From Tragulus kanchil (Eukaryota; Chordata; Mammalia; Artiodactyla; Tragulidae), in NCBI GenBank assembly GCA_022376925.1, contig JAIOJX010000032.1:201248939-201312938 (forward strand): a DNA stretch of 64,000 bases, given 5' to 3'. The stretch's first letter is position 1. Each line of letters begins with the position of its first letter. This document shows, piece after piece, positions 22,227 through 33,565 of the stretch. The position numbers and the translations under genes were made by a program. Under the pieces are notes generated by a model, which saw only the letters and a list, made by a program, of their open reading frames with translations, was not told where the DNA came from and did not search any database.

Positions 22227-23006
22227 TTTATTTTCTTCCTTCTAATTACAGAGAGATTCCTAAGATGATACATGTCCCCAGAAAGCCCAGGAGCATTTTA
22301 TCCCTCACTGCTCCCATTAAGCATCTCAAAGAACCCCTGCTCGCTGTCCTCAGGTCCCATCAAGATAGACAGGCTTTAGGTAGATATAAACCTCCTTCAT
22401 GGATCTCCTACTTCTCTGTCTCCTCTAATCCCAAAATCAACAATGACAAAATGGACAGAATTCAATCTCCACATTTCTGAAGAGCTTTGCCTTCTCAGCC
22501 TGTAGACCACAAAGGAGGATGGGCATAGCCATGCTTCCTTTTTCTGGCCCCCTTCTGAGAGTTCCCGCTTTGGAAGGCCTCCAGCAGCAGAATGCTTTGG
22601 TGTCTATAGGATCCAAGGTCCTGACAGAAGCAGGAAACGTGATCAAGGCCACTCTCTCCAGCCGATTACTGGCTCGGGCACTCTAACAGCTCTTAGCAAA
22701 AATTACCTCTCCATCATGATGAAGACAGAAAAAGCAGCCACAAATGAATGCCAGCTTCTGCACACATGGCCTGCAGAGTTAACCCTTGGGAGTCCACAAA
22801 CCCTGACTCAGACCTCTATTCGCCAGAAAAGCCCTGGGTTCCCCCACCCCAGAGGATGCTCCCACAACCCTCACAGGAGAGCTGTGCACCTTCAGTTAGG
22901 CCACTATGTCTGGCAACCCTTCTCAAGCCCCTCCTCCTCAGGTCAATTCCATGACTGCAGGTTGAGGATCAGTTTTCCACCTACAGTATAATTAGAACCT
23001 AAGGGG

Positions 23007-23160
23007 GGGACTTCCCTGGTGGTCCAGTGGTTAAGACTCTGTGCTTCTAATGCAGGGGGCTCAGGTTTGATCCCTGGTCAGGGAACTAGATCCCACATGC
23101 CACAACTAAGACCCAGTGCAGCCAAATTAAGATAAATAAAGCAATAATTAAAAAAAAAAA
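23007..23160 (+). mobile_element. CHR-2-type SINE, short (D5 left copy)
   Basis: The tRNA-Glu head has A box tggtccagtgg and B box ggtttgatccc, then 'agggaactagatcccacatg' and an A tail. It carries the ordinary ruminant CHR-2 body, not the subfamily-1/2 body. The target-site duplication is agaacctaagggg (22994-23006 and 23161-23173). Confidence 0.92.
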
Positions 23161-24099
23161 AGAACCTAAGGGGATCTTTGACTCTTCTGGGCATGCTGCA
23201 CCTCCTTTCTCAGAATCAAAACACGGCCCGTATGCCCAGCGAGATTTTTACCCCAAGAGAGAGATCCCCCTGCATTTTGGTTTATGGGACAAACATGAAA
23301 TTAATCTGATACACACAGAGAGCAGAGGGCATGCGATGGGACTCTTTAAACTGGAAGATTTGTGCTCAAGTTAGAAAGCCCAGGAGCATTTTATCCCTCA
23401 CTGCTCCCATTAAGCATCTCAAAGAACCCCTGCTCGCTGTCCTCAGGTCCCATCAAGATAGACAGGCTTTAGGTAGATATAAACCTCCTTCATGGATCTC
23501 CTACTTCTCTGTCTCCTCTAATCCCAAAATCAACAATGACAAAATGGACAGAATTCAATCTCCACATTTCTGAAGAGCTTTGCCTTCTCAGCCTGTAGAC
23601 CACAAAGGAGGATGGGCATAGCCATGCTTCCTTTTTCTGGCCCCCTTCTGAGAGTTCCCGCTTTGGAAGGCCTCCAGCAGCAGAATGCTTTGGTGTCTAT
23701 AGGATCCAAGGTCCTGACAGAAGCAGGAAACGTGATCAAGGCCACTCTCTCCAGCCGATTACTGGCTCGGGCACTCTAACAGCTCTTAGCAAAAATTACC
23801 TCTCCATCATGATGAAGACAGAAAAAGCAGCCACAAATGAATGCCAGCTTCTGCACACATGGCCTGCAGAGTTAACCCTTGGGAGTCCACAAACCCTGAC
23901 TCAGACCTCTATTCGCCAGAAAAGCCCTGGGTTCCCCCACCCCAGAGGATGCTCCCACAACCCTCACAGGAGAGCTGTGCACCTTCAGTTAGGCCACTAT
24001 GTCTGGCAACCCTTCTCAAGCCCCTCCTCCTCAGGTCAATTCCATGACTGCAGGTTGAGGATCAGTTTTCCACCTACAGTATAATTAGAACCTAAGGGG

Positions 24100-24254
24100 G
24101 GGACTTCCCTGGTGGTCCAGTGGTTAAGACTCTGTGCTTCTAATGCAGGGGGCTCAGGTTTGATCCCTGGTCAGGGAACTAGATCCCACATGCCACAACT
24201 AAGACCCAGTGCAGCCAAATTAAGATAAATAAAGCAATAATTAAAAAAAAAAAA
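24100..24254 (+). mobile_element. CHR-2-type SINE, short (D5 right copy)
   Basis: It duplicates 23007-23160 through D5 with one extra A in the tail. Confidence 0.92.
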
Positions 24255-24584
24255 AGAACCTAAGGGGATCTTTGACTCTTCTGGGCATGCTGCACCTCCT
24301 TTCTCAGAATCAAAACACGGCCCGTATGCCCAGCGAGATTTTTACCCCAAGAGAGAGATCCCCCTGCATTTTGGTTTATGGGACAAACATGAAATTAATC
24401 TGATACACACAGAGAGCAGAGGGCATGCGATGGGACTCTTTAAACTGGAAGATTTGTGCTCAAGTTGTAAGAGAAGAGGATACATGCCCAAATGTCCCAA
24501 GTTCGTACTGAAATACCCAGTGACCTCCAACACACGATCCCCAGCCCTACACAGGTTCTAGAATCCCCAGTTAAGAGAGGCAGT

Positions 24585-25025
24585 ATAGAGGAATGGTTAA
24601 CGGCAGGTCTTTGAAATCAGGCCAACCCAGGTGCAAATGCTGACTCCCTCCCCAGTTATGTACACCTGTGGGAAGAATGGCTTCCCAAAGCGGCACAGTG
24701 GTAAAGGATTCACCTGCTAATGATGGAGACACAGGAGACAAACGTTTGATCCCTGGGTCAGAAAGACCCCCTGGAAAAGGAGATGGCAACCCACTCCAGT
24801 GTACTTGCCCTGGAAATCCAATGGACAGAGGAGCCAGCAGGCTATGGTCCATAGGTTGAAACAAGCTCGACACAACGGAGCAACTGAGCAACGTGTGCAC
24901 ACTTGGGAGATTTCTCCAAGCCTGATTACTCATCTGTCAAGTCTCTCTCTTTTTAGCCTCCCTCACCAGGAGTGGTAAATGACAGGACACGTAAATCACC
25001 CAGTGCCTTTTGTAGTAGCCATTAT
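24585..25025 (+). repeat. MIR SINE interrupted by Bov-tA (D6 left copy)
   Basis: MIR sequence at 24585-24677 (gaatggttaacggcaggtct) resumes at about 24893-25025 (ggagatttctccaagcctga; ttactcatctgtcaagtc). The Bov-tA at 24679-24892 lies between. Imperfect repeats tgtacacctgtggga and tgtgcacacttggga flank the Bov-tA and may be its decayed target duplication. Confidence 0.55.
24679..24892 (+). mobile_element. Bov-tA SINE (D6 left copy)
   Basis: The head 'cggcacagtggtaaaggatt' and B box 'gtttgatccctgggtcag' are followed by the BovA body 'ggcaacccactccagtgtac' and ending 'acacaacggagcaactgagc'. Confidence 0.92.
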
Positions 25026-25081
25026 GGCCCTTGCCCCTAATGAGTGGTTTTTGTGATCACTCCAGAGAAACAATAAAAGCT

Positions 25082-25345
25082 GAGCCTTACTGAGAGTTTG
25101 CATTACCGAAAGCTCTGATCCACCCCAGGCACTGCTCAGATGCTGTACATATATTGTACTGACTCATGTAATCCTCATAACAATCTTAAAACTATTATGC
25201 CTTCCATTTTATAGACAACAAAGCCAAGGTACCATGGTATTAAGTATTTCGCTCAAACAGCTAATAAGCAATGGAATCAGGATTCAAATTCAGGTCACCT
25301 GGCTCCAAAATCCAGCTCTTAACAGCCACACCACTACCTCTGGTA
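25082..25345 (-). repeat. MIR SINE, reverse orientation (D6 left copy)
   Basis: 'ccaggcactgctcagatgct', 'gtaatcctcataacaatctt', 'cattttatagacaacaaagc' and 'cagctcttaacagccacacc' follow reverse MIR nearly end to end. Confidence 0.8.
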
Positions 25346-25413
25346 GAATACACCAGCAACCTGTGTTTGCACACTCATGTGGCCATACATACCGTACTTC
25401 TATCCCACCATCA

Positions 25414-25489
25414 TGAGAAGCCCGTGCACCACAACTAGAGAGTAGCCCCTGTCCGCTGCAACTACGGAAAGCCTGAGTACATCAATGAA
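25414..25489 (+). mobile_element. CHR-2 SINE 3' part, cut by the D6 join
   Basis: 'gaagcccgtgcaccacaact', 'ctgtccgctgcaactacgga' and 'aagcctgagtacatcaatga' are the CHR-2 body. The element stops abruptly at the D6 join; its intact equivalent is 26510-26610. Confidence 0.85.
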
Positions 25490-25774
25490 ATTAATCTGAT
25501 ACACACAGAGAGCAGAGGGCATGCGATGGGACTCTTTAAACTGGAAGATTTGTGCTCAAGTTGTAAGAGAAGAGGATACATGCCCAAATGTCCCAAGTTC
25601 GTACTGAAATACCCAGTGACCTCCAACACACGATCCCCAGCCCTACACAGGTTCTAGAATCCCCAGTTAAGAGAGGCAGTATAGAGGAATGGTTAACGGC
25701 AGGTCTTTGAAATCAGGCCAACCCAGGTGCAAATGCTGACTCCCTCCCCAGTTATGTACACCTGTGGGAAGAAT

Positions 25775-25988
25775 GGCTTCCCAAAGCGGCACAGTGGTAA
25801 AGGATTCACCTGCTAATGATGGAGACACAGGAGACAAACGTTTGATCCCTGGGTCAGAAAGACCCCCTGGAAAAGGAGATGGCAACCCACTCCAGTGTAC
25901 TTGCCCTGGAAATCCAATGGACAGAGGAGCCAGCAGGCTATGGTCCATAGGTTGAAACAAGCTCGACACAACGGAGCAACTGAGCAAC
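25775..25988 (+). mobile_element. Bov-tA SINE (D6 right copy)
   Basis: It duplicates 24679-24892 through D6. Confidence 0.92.
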
Positions 25989-26177
25989 GTGTGCACACTT
26001 GGGAGATTTCTCCAAGCCTGATTACTCATCTGTCAAGTCTCTCTCTTTTTAGCCTCCCTCACCAGGAGTGGTAAATGACAGGACACGTAAATCACCCAGT
26101 GCCTTTTGTAGTAGCCATTATGGCCCTTGCCCCTAATGAGTGGTTTTTGTGATCACTCCAGAGAAACAATAAAAGCT

Positions 26178-26441
26178 GAGCCTTACTGAGAGTTTGCATT
26201 ACCGAAAGCTCTGATCCACCCCAGGCACTGCTCAGATGCTGTACATATATTGTACTGACTCATGTAATCCTCATAACAATCTTAAAACTATTATGCCTTC
26301 CATTTTATAGACAACAAAGCCAAGGTACCATGGTATTAAGTATTTCGCTCAAACAGCTAATAAGCAATGGAATCAGGATTCAAATTCAGGTCACCTGGCT
26401 CCAAAATCCAGCTCTTAACAGCCACACCACTACCTCTGGTA
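26178..26441 (-). repeat. MIR SINE, reverse orientation (D6 right copy)
   Basis: It duplicates 25082-25345 through D6. Confidence 0.8.
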
Positions 26442-26509
26442 GAATACACCAGCAACCTGTGTTTGCACACTCATGTGGCCATACATACCGTACTTCTATC
26501 CCACCATCA

Positions 26510-26610
26510 TGAGAAGCCCGTGCACCACAACTAGAGAGTAGCCCCTGTCCGCTGCAACTACGGAAAGCCTGAGTACATCAATGAAGACCCGGCACAGCCA
26601 AAAATAAACA
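26510..26610 (+). mobile_element. CHR-2 SINE, 5'-truncated
   Basis: The CHR-2 3' portion runs to its normal end 'acagccaaaaataaaca'. It gives the undamaged form of the fragment cut at 25489. Confidence 0.88.
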
Positions 26611-26646
26611 TTCATTAATTGATTATTTTAAAAATATGTTCAATGA

Positions 26647-26850
26647 GGGCTTCCCAAGTGGCACAGTGGTAAAGAATCCACCTGCCAATGCAGGAGATGT
26701 GGCTTCAGTCCCTGGGTTGGGAGGATTCCCAGGAGTAGGAAATAGTTACCCACTGCAGTATTCTTGCCTGGAAAATCCCACAAACGGAGCAGCCTGGCAG
26801 GCTGCACTCCAGGGGGTTACAAAGAGTCAGACACGACTGAGCATGCACAC
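26647..26850 (+). mobile_element. Bov-tA SINE
   Basis: The head 'aagtggcacagtggtaaaga', B box region 'ggcttcagtccctgggttgg' and body 'cactgcagtattcttgcctg' are followed by the end 'agtcagacacgactgagcat'. It is complete. Confidence 0.95.
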
Positions 26851-26859
26851 ATGCATTCT

Positions 26860-27180
26860 GTGAATTTCACCTCAAAGTTTTAAAAATAAAATATAATTCA
26901 AATACCTAATAAAATGTTTGACATTAAAAAATTAAGCCATAAAGGATCCCTAGACCCACCCTGAGGAGCTTGTCCATACTACTGTGAGCTGTTGAGGACA
27001 GAGAGCCCAACCTGTGCCTCATCACAGCCACATGGTCTGGGGCAAGAGACGACAGAGCACAACACTGGGGCTGAACAGACAGGGAAAAGTCTGCAGTTTG
27101 CTAGCCCACAATCTGAAAACGCCTGAGACACAGTTTCAGGACTCCCTTCTGGCTGTGGTCACCATAAACCGTAAACTGTG
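26860..27180. other. Unassigned sequence
   Basis: No recognised repeat or gene. Confidence 0.4.
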
Positions 27181-27183
27181 TGC

Positions 27184-27386
27184 TCAATCATGTCTGACTC
27201 TTTATGATTCCACAGACTGTATCCACCAGGCTCCTCTGTCCATGGAATTTTCTAGGCAAGAGTACTGGAGTGGGTTGCCATTTCCTACTCCAGGGGATTT
27301 TCACAACCCAGAGATTAAACCCGTGTCTCTTGTGTCTCCTGCACTGGCAGGCAGATTCTTTACCACGGAACCACCTGGGAAGCCTG
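27184..27386 (-). mobile_element. Bov-tA SINE, reverse orientation
   Basis: 'caatcatgtctgactcttta', 'aggctcctctgtccatggaa' and 'ctttaccacggaaccacctg' are reverse Bov-tA. It is complete. Confidence 0.94.
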
Positions 27387-28179
27387 ATGGTCACTATAGC
27401 CTATTGGAAACTGTAGATGGGGGAAGAACAGGGGCAGGAACAAAGCATTCTAAGTGTCCCAGTTTCAAACAGTCTTAACGCAGACTCTGCTCAAGTCCTA
27501 AAATCAATGCAGTCACAAGCTTGTGAAAGATCATACCCCTAGGACAAGTCACTTTCGTATCGGTCTAACAGACCAGAAAGAAGGGATTCACCCAAGACAC
27601 TTCAAAAGGTTGCACTTCTCTGAATCTGTCCGGCCTTCCTTTCTTTGCTCCACTGACATAAGAGACCCCAGCACAGTGAGGACATGTCAACTTCTCCAAA
27701 GCCAGGAGCTTATCTTACAACTTAAAGACAATGGTTTTCCATTTCTCTTTTGAGGACCTTCCAAAATGATATATTGTCACCAGCAAAGCCCATTAACAAT
27801 TCTTGGAAAATAAACATAGAATCTGATAATAAAATAAAGTCTAACCTTGTTTTCCCTTGGTGCTTAGTCTAGCTCCACCTGTTCACAGGGGGCGGCAGGC
27901 CGAGGGCTCCAACCCCACTTTTCAAACCAGAGTTCCCAGGGCCAGATGGACACCTCAGCTCAGCTGGTCAGGTGCAGAAACACTACTCACAACACTGTGA
28001 TTCAAGACGGCAGTGGCGGGCCGTGTGCAGACACGCTGCACCTGGCCCTGACAGGGGCCGTGAGCAGACACAGCTGCGGCTGCCTCGGGAGAGCTCCACC
28101 TCCTTCTCTGCTGCAGAGATCCCTACAAAGTAGCCCCAGTCAAGACCCCGCCCAGAGGGAAAGCAGAGGGCAAGCGCTC

Positions 28180-28266
28180 TGTTTATTTATTTAAATTTTT
28201 GGGGCCATGCCCCATGGCATCTCTCACAGCAGAAGCACAGTTTTAACTACTAAACCACCAGGGAAG
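28180..28266 (-). mobile_element. CHR-type SINE fragment, reverse orientation (D7 left copy)
   Basis: 'gtttatttatttaaattttt' and 'ggggccatgccccatggcat' run to 'ctactaaaccaccagggaag', the reverse complement of a CHR-type SINE with internal loss. Confidence 0.75.
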
Positions 28267-29283
28267 AATAAGAGTACCTTTGCTTCTAAGCCAAACTCCT
28301 TCTGCTGACTTGAATGACACCAGGCAGCAGGGCCCTTGTCAGGGACCTTCTTGGGGCATCTGTAACGCTGCACCCCCAAGAGGCCAATATAAGTCAATGT
28401 CTTCTCTTATTTAGATGCCGTTTAGGCGCAGGAGTTGTTATAGATGCTAGGGGCCAAGGGGCCTACAGCAGATACTTGCTAACTGTCCACAGCTGAACCA
28501 CCAGTCTCCTCTTTCCTCCCCTACCCTCAGTCCACATGACAGTAGTGGACTCCCAGTTGTCAACTTTGTCCAGCTTAACTTAGCTACCCTGGCCACAGTT
28601 GACGGAACCAAGAGTGACCACATGACTTAAGCTAGCCAATAAGAGACCTCTCCCTAAGAAATCTAGAACTAGGATCATAAGAAAGAAGGATTCACCCAAG
28701 ACACTTCAAAAGGTTGCACTTCTCTGAATCTGTCCGGCCTTCCTTTCTTTGCTCCACTGACATAAGAGACCCCAGCACAGTGAGGACATGTCAACTTCTC
28801 CAAAGCCAGGAGCTTATCTTACAACTTAAAGACAATGGTTTTCCATTTCTCTTTTGAGGACCTTCCAAAATGATATATTGTCACCAGCAAAGCCCATTAA
28901 CAATTCTTGGAAAATAAACATAGAATCTGATAATAAAATAAAGTCTAACCTTGTTTTCCCTTGGTGCTTAGTCTAGCTCCACCTGTTCACAGGGGGCGGC
29001 AGGCCGAGGGCTCCAACCCCACTTTTCAAACCAGAGTTCCCAGGGCCAGATGGACACCTCAGCTCAGCTGGTCAGGTGCAGAAACACTACTCACAACACT
29101 GTGATTCAAGACGGCAGTGGCGGGCCGTGTGCAGACACGCTGCACCTGGCCCTGACAGGGGCCGTGAGCAGACACAGCTGCGGCTGCCTCGGGAGAGCTC
29201 CACCTCCTTCTCTGCTGCAGAGATCCCTACAAAGTAGCCCCAGTCAAGACCCCGCCCAGAGGGAAAGCAGAGGGCAAGCGCTC

Positions 29284-29370
29284 TGTTTATTTATTTAAAT
29301 TTTTGGGGCCATGCCCCATGGCATCTCTCACAGCAGAAGCACAGTTTTAACTACTAAACCACCAGGGAAG
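29284..29370 (-). mobile_element. CHR-type SINE fragment, reverse orientation (D7 right copy)
   Basis: It duplicates 28180-28266 through D7. Confidence 0.75.
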
Positions 29371-29875
29371 AATAAGAGTACCTTTGCTTCTAAGCCAAAC
29401 TCCTTCTGCTGACTTGAATGACACCAGGCAGCAGGGCCCTTGTCAGGGACCTTCTTGGGGCATCTGTAACGCTGCACCCCCAAGAGGCCAATATAAGTCA
29501 ATGTCTTCTCTTATTTAGATGCCGTTTAGGCGCAGGAGTTGTTATAGATGCTAGGGGCCAAGGGGCCTACAGCAGATACTTGCTAACTGTCCACAGCTGA
29601 ACCACCAGTCTCCTCTTTCCTCCCCTACCCTCAGTCCACATGACAGTAGTGGACTCCCAGTTGTCAACTTTGTCCAGCTTAACTTAGCTACCCTGGCCAC
29701 AGTTGACGGAACCAAGAGTGACCACATGACTTAAGCTAGCCAATAAGAGACCTCTCCCTAAGAAATCTAGAACTAGGATCATAAGAAAGAACTGGGTCTC
29801 TCCATGATGCTGTGTGTAAGTATAAACATGAGAATGGAGGAACAGCCATGCTTCCTCACTTGTGATCTGCTCTGT

Positions 29876-30430
29876 GGCCAGCTACTGCTGAGATAGCCCC
29901 CAGTGGTCTACAACTCCTGACATTCATGTCCATATATAATCTCCTCCCCTTGATGGAGACCTAACAACTTGCTTCTTACAGAATAGGAGAAAAGTGATGT
30001 CACGTCTCAAGATTAGGTTATAAAAAGCTACGATTTCCATCTCGTTCCTCGTCTCTCTGGCTCGTCACACTTGCTTGCTCTGATAAAGCAAACTGCCACA
30101 TATCGCGAGCTATCCTATAATGCAGCAGACACAGCCATGAGCCAAGGACTGCTTTCTGCCACCAGCTGGCAAGGAACTGAGGTCCAACAACTGTTTAGAA
30201 ACTGAATCCTGCCAACAACCATGTGCTGAGTTTCGAAAGAGATCCTTCCCCAGTTGAGCCTTAAGGTGACTGCAACTCTGGCTAGCATTTTTGATACTAA
30301 CCTATGAGAAGCAGAAGACCCAGCTAAGCTATGCTGGGATGCCTGACCTGAATACTGTGATATACTAAATGATGTTTTAAGTCATTAAGTTTTGGGGTAA
30401 TTTGTTTCACAGCCACAGATAATTAATGCA
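29876..30430 (+). mobile_element. MaLR-like LTR remnant (D8 left copy)
   Basis: 'tgatgtcacgtctcaagatt', 'gctctgataaagcaaactgc', 'ctggcaaggaactgaggtcc', 'agttttggggtaatttgttt' and final 'cacagataattaatgca' follow a mammalian MaLR/MLT1-type LTR. Only the LTR is present; no internal region is recognised. Confidence 0.6.
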
Positions 30431-30621
30431 TGGTCTGAAAAGATGAAGAAAGGAAAGCCAGGCTGAAAAAAGAGGAGAAAGAAGCAGATACACATAGAGA
30501 AGGAGAAATGACAGAGAGGAAACCTGGTAATCAGAGGTCCCCATAGATTGGAGTGGATGTGGAGAGACCCACCAGAGATGACGACTGTTGTTCAGGCAAG
30601 AGATGGTGGTAGTTTACCTTA

Positions 30622-30817
30622 TGTGCATGCTAAGTTGCTTCAGCCCTGTCCAGCTATTTGCAGCCTTATGGACTGTAGCTTGCCAGGCTCCTCTGTCTAT
30701 GGGATTCTCTAGGCAAGAATACTGGAATGGGTTGCCATGCCCTCCTCTGGGGAATCTTTCCCACCCAGGATCAAACCCGCATCTCTTATGGGCATTCTTT
30801 ATCACTAGCGCCATCTA
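30622..30817 (-). mobile_element. Bov-tA SINE, reverse, with damaged end (D8 left copy)
   Basis: The reverse BovA body is clear (tgtagcttgccaggctcctc). At 30763-30800 it lacks bases that both its twin (31742-31965) and the Bov-tA consensus have, between 'cgcatctctta' and 'ctttatcactagcg'. The damage sits exactly at the D8 join. Confidence 0.9.
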
Positions 30818-30995
30818 AGCTAACCCTGGCCACAGTGGGGGTGACCACATGACTTAAGCTAGCCAATAAGAGACCTCTCCTAAGAAATCTAGAACTAGGA
30901 TCATAAGAAAGAACTGGGTCTCCATGATGCTGTGTGTAAGTATAAACATGAGAATGGAGGAACAGCCACGCTTCCTCACTTGTGATCTGCTCTGT

Positions 30996-31550
30996 GGCCA
31001 GCTACTGCTGAGATAGCCCCCAGTGGTCTACAACTCCTGACATTCATGTCCATATATAATCTCCTCCCCTTGATGGAGACCTAACAACTTGCTTCTTACA
31101 GAATAGGAGAAAAGTGATGTCACGTCTCAAGATTAGGTTATAAAAAGCTACGATTTCCATCTCGTTCCTCGTCTCTCTGGCTCGTCACACTTGCTTGCTC
31201 TGATAAAGCAAACTGCCACATATCGCGAGCTATCCTATAATGCAGCAGACACAGCCATGAGCCAAGGACTGCTTTCTGCCACCAGCTGGCAAGGAACTGA
31301 GGTCCAACAACTGTTTAGAAACTGAATCCTGCCAACAACCATGTGCTGAGTTTCGAAAGAGATCCTTCCCCAGTTGAGCCTTAAGGTGACTGCAACTCTG
31401 GCTAGCATTTTTGATACTAACCTATGAGAAGCAGAAGACCCAGCTAAGCTATGCTGGGATGCCTGACCTGAATACTGTGATATACTAAATGATGTTTTAA
31501 GTCATTAAGTTTTGGGGTAATTTGTTTCACAGCCACAGATAATTAATGCA
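30996..31550 (+). mobile_element. MaLR-like LTR remnant (D8 right copy)
   Basis: It duplicates 29876-30430 through D8. Confidence 0.6.
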
Positions 31551-31741
31551 TGGTCTGAAAAGATGAAGAAAGGAAAGCCAGGCTGAAAAAAGAGGAGAAA
31601 GAAGCAGATACACATAGAGAAGGAGAAATGACAGAGAGGAAACCTGGTAATCAGAGGTCCCCATAGATTGGAGTGGATGTGGAGAGACCCACCAGAGATG
31701 ACGACTGTTGTTCAGGCAAGAGATGGTGGTAGTTTACCTTA

Positions 31742-31965
31742 TGTGCATGCTAAGTTGCTTCAGCCCTGTCCAGCTATTTGCAGCCTTATGGACTGTAGCT
31801 TGCCAGGCTCCTCTGTCTATGGGATTCTCTAGGCAAGAATACTGGAATGGGTTGCCATGCCCTCCTCTGGGGAATCTTTCCCACCCAGGGATCAAACCCG
31901 CATCTCTTACATCTCCCGCATTGGCAGGTGGGTTCTTTATCACTAGCGCCATCTGGGAAGTCCCA
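31742..31965 (-). mobile_element. Bov-tA SINE, reverse orientation (D8 right copy, intact)
   Basis: It is the same insertion as 30622-30817, but complete through 'tcccgcattggcaggtgggt' and 'cgccatctgggaagtccc'. Confidence 0.94.
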
Positions 31966-31966
31966 G

Positions 31967-32635
31967 TTTACAGTGTGGGGGAGATGTGATGTTCCTTTCT
32001 GTGATGGAGAAGAGACTGAAGGAGGAGGCTGATCAGGGAGAAAATTCAGAGATGAATTTTAACATATGGCTAATTAATACCTCATGACATAATTGAACTC
32101 TGCAAACGCATATTGAACTGTCTTGATGCTTTTCCAATGCTACAAAGATGAGAAGACGAGTCCCTTGTCCCCAAGGCGCTCACAGTTTAGGGGAAGAAAA
32201 TCAAGATGATACAATATATAAAGTGCTACATTTAAACTGTGAGCGGAGAGTTCTATGTTGAAGAGAAAAGGGAGTGATTAATCACATCTGAGAAGACAAA
32301 GAGATTTCTCAGAGGGGACATCAGCATGTGCCTGATCACACCTATAGGAAAATGCATATCTGTGCAAGAACAGGACATAAAAAGAATTCAAAGTCATAAA
32401 ATGAATGCATTTCTATGATCCTTGTATGCTTCCTTGTCTTGAGGGCATAATAAAACAAGTCTTTCTTCCATCTAGGCGAATGTAGGGCCTAGATTAAAGG
32501 AGTGAAGGGAGACTGTGTGGGGCAATTTGGATGGTTTCTCTGCCACACAGATGGTAGCCTCTGCCCACTTTGAGAAAAAAAATGGATCAAGGCATGAGCT
32601 TTTATGGAAAAACAGTAGGCTTGATTGAGTCAGTT
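31967..32635. other. Mostly unassigned; ancient repeat trace at 32095-32230
   Basis: 'caatgctacaaagatgagaa' and 'cccaaggcgctcacagttta' resemble the ancient repeat with 'gatacaaagatgaataagac' and 'ctcaaggagctcacagtcta'. The rest is unassigned. Confidence 0.35.
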
Positions 32636-32639
32636 ATGA

Positions 32640-32765
32640 GTGGAGGCTCTGGAGACAGACAGACTTAACCGCTCTCAGCATACCCAGACCCTGCCATTTA
32701 TCAGTTATGAGACCTGGCCAAGTTACTTAACCTCTCTCACAAAACTGCTTCCTCATTGTGAAGTA
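32640..32765 (+). repeat. MIR SINE fragment
   Basis: 'ggaggctctggagacagaca', 'tgagacctggccaagttact' and 'taacctctctcacaaaactg' match MIR in order. It is truncated by the Bov-tA that follows. Confidence 0.7.
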
Positions 32766-32768
32766 GTA

Positions 32769-32972
32769 CGTGCATGCTAAGTCGCTTCAAGCATGACCGA
32801 CTCTTTGCGACCCTATGGACTGTACCCAACACACTCCACTGTCCATGGGGATTCTCCAGACAAGAATATTGGAATTGTGTTGACATGTCCTCCTCCAGGT
32901 GATCTTCCCCACCCAGAGATCGAACTCATGGCTCTCATGTCTTCTGCACTGGCAGGTGGGTTCTTTACCATG
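32769..32972 (-). mobile_element. Bov-tA SINE, reverse orientation
   Basis: 'gcatgctaagtcgcttcaag', 'tccactgtccatggggattc' and 'gcactggcaggtgggttctt' are reverse Bov-tA. The left edge of D9 falls inside it at 32897. Confidence 0.92.
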
Positions 32973-32999
32973 ATAATGATTCAGTTGAATAACATTCCA

Positions 33000-33545
33000 A
33001 AGCTTCTCAATGAGGAACCACAAATACATTTTCTGAGTCTAAAGAATTTTCTACAACTACAAGTTTTTTAATGTACAAGTTCTCAATTGGGTAGTAAGAG
33101 TACAATTCTAATATTAATACATTCCAGGTCATCTGGTTGATTACCCATAACTAAATCCTACTGTGAAAGTTCAGTACCAAAGTTTTTGATGCCATCTGCA
33201 CAAGCATTGGCACCAGTTATGACTATTGTAATGCCCTTAGGCTGGTAAGGAAAGAGACACAGGCAGACAAAAAGAGACAGAGACCCTTAATATGTAAATG
33301 CTACTTTGAGTTAAAGATGGGCCAAATGATGTCACATCACACTGTAGGAGAGGAAACTTCAGGGTGGTGGAGTGGTTAAATAGAGAAATTAGCGAGAGAG
33401 CTGAGTCCTGCAGAAGGGAGCAGTGAGGGGAGTGGAGAACCTGCCCCACCGTCACCCACTACAGCTCACAGTATGAACAGCTCTATTGTTTCAACAATCA
33501 TCATCATCTGTCACACTCAATAAATGATGCTGGTGTACATTGTTT
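33000..33545. other. Unassigned sequence inside D9
   Basis: No recognised repeat or gene. It is repeated at about 34142-34685. Confidence 0.4.
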
Positions 33546-33565
33546 AAGATGGTACTTTTTTTTTT

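Larger units (their letters stand above)
22280..24466. repeat. D5: direct tandem duplication, about 1.09 kb, blunt join
   Basis: The left copy is 22280-23372 and the right copy 23373-24466 (offset 1093, then 1094 because the SINE A tail is one base longer). There is no spacer. Its right end overlaps the left copy of D6, so the 76 bp beginning 'gaaattaatctgatacacac' occurs three times (23297, 24391, 25487). Confidence 0.97.
24389..26585. repeat. D6: direct tandem duplication, about 1.10 kb
   Basis: The left copy is 24389-25489 and the right copy 25485-26585 (offset 1096). They share 5 bp (atgaa) at the join. The two copies look identical by eye. The left copy ends in the middle of a CHR-2 3' end, and the right copy continues it correctly (atgaagacccggcacagcc). 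Confidence 0.97.
27576..29791. repeat. D7: direct tandem duplication, about 1.11 kb
   Basis: The left copy is 27576-28687 and the right copy 28681-29791 (offset 1105, then 1104). They share 7 bp (gaaagaa) at the join. One G is lost at the 5' start of the right copy (aagaaggatt against aagaagggatt). Its last 101 bp overlap the left copy of D8. Confidence 0.97.
29691..31954. repeat. D8: direct tandem duplication, about 1.13 kb, damaged edges
   Basis: The left copy is 29691-30816 and the right copy 30824-31954 (offset drifting 1133, 1123, 1120, 1138). The right copy begins with a 10-bp loss (cacagtgggggtgacc against cacagttgacggaaccaag) and two small losses. The left copy ends with about 18 bp missing inside Bov-tA (30760-30800). 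One interior substitution (ccatgc/ccacgc) also occurs near 29847 and 30967. Confidence 0.96.

Noticed and set aside
29876..30430. Endogenous retrovirus with internal genes
   Set aside because: Only MaLR-like LTR remnants are visible here and at 39022 and 51265. No gag, pol or env sequence is recognised.
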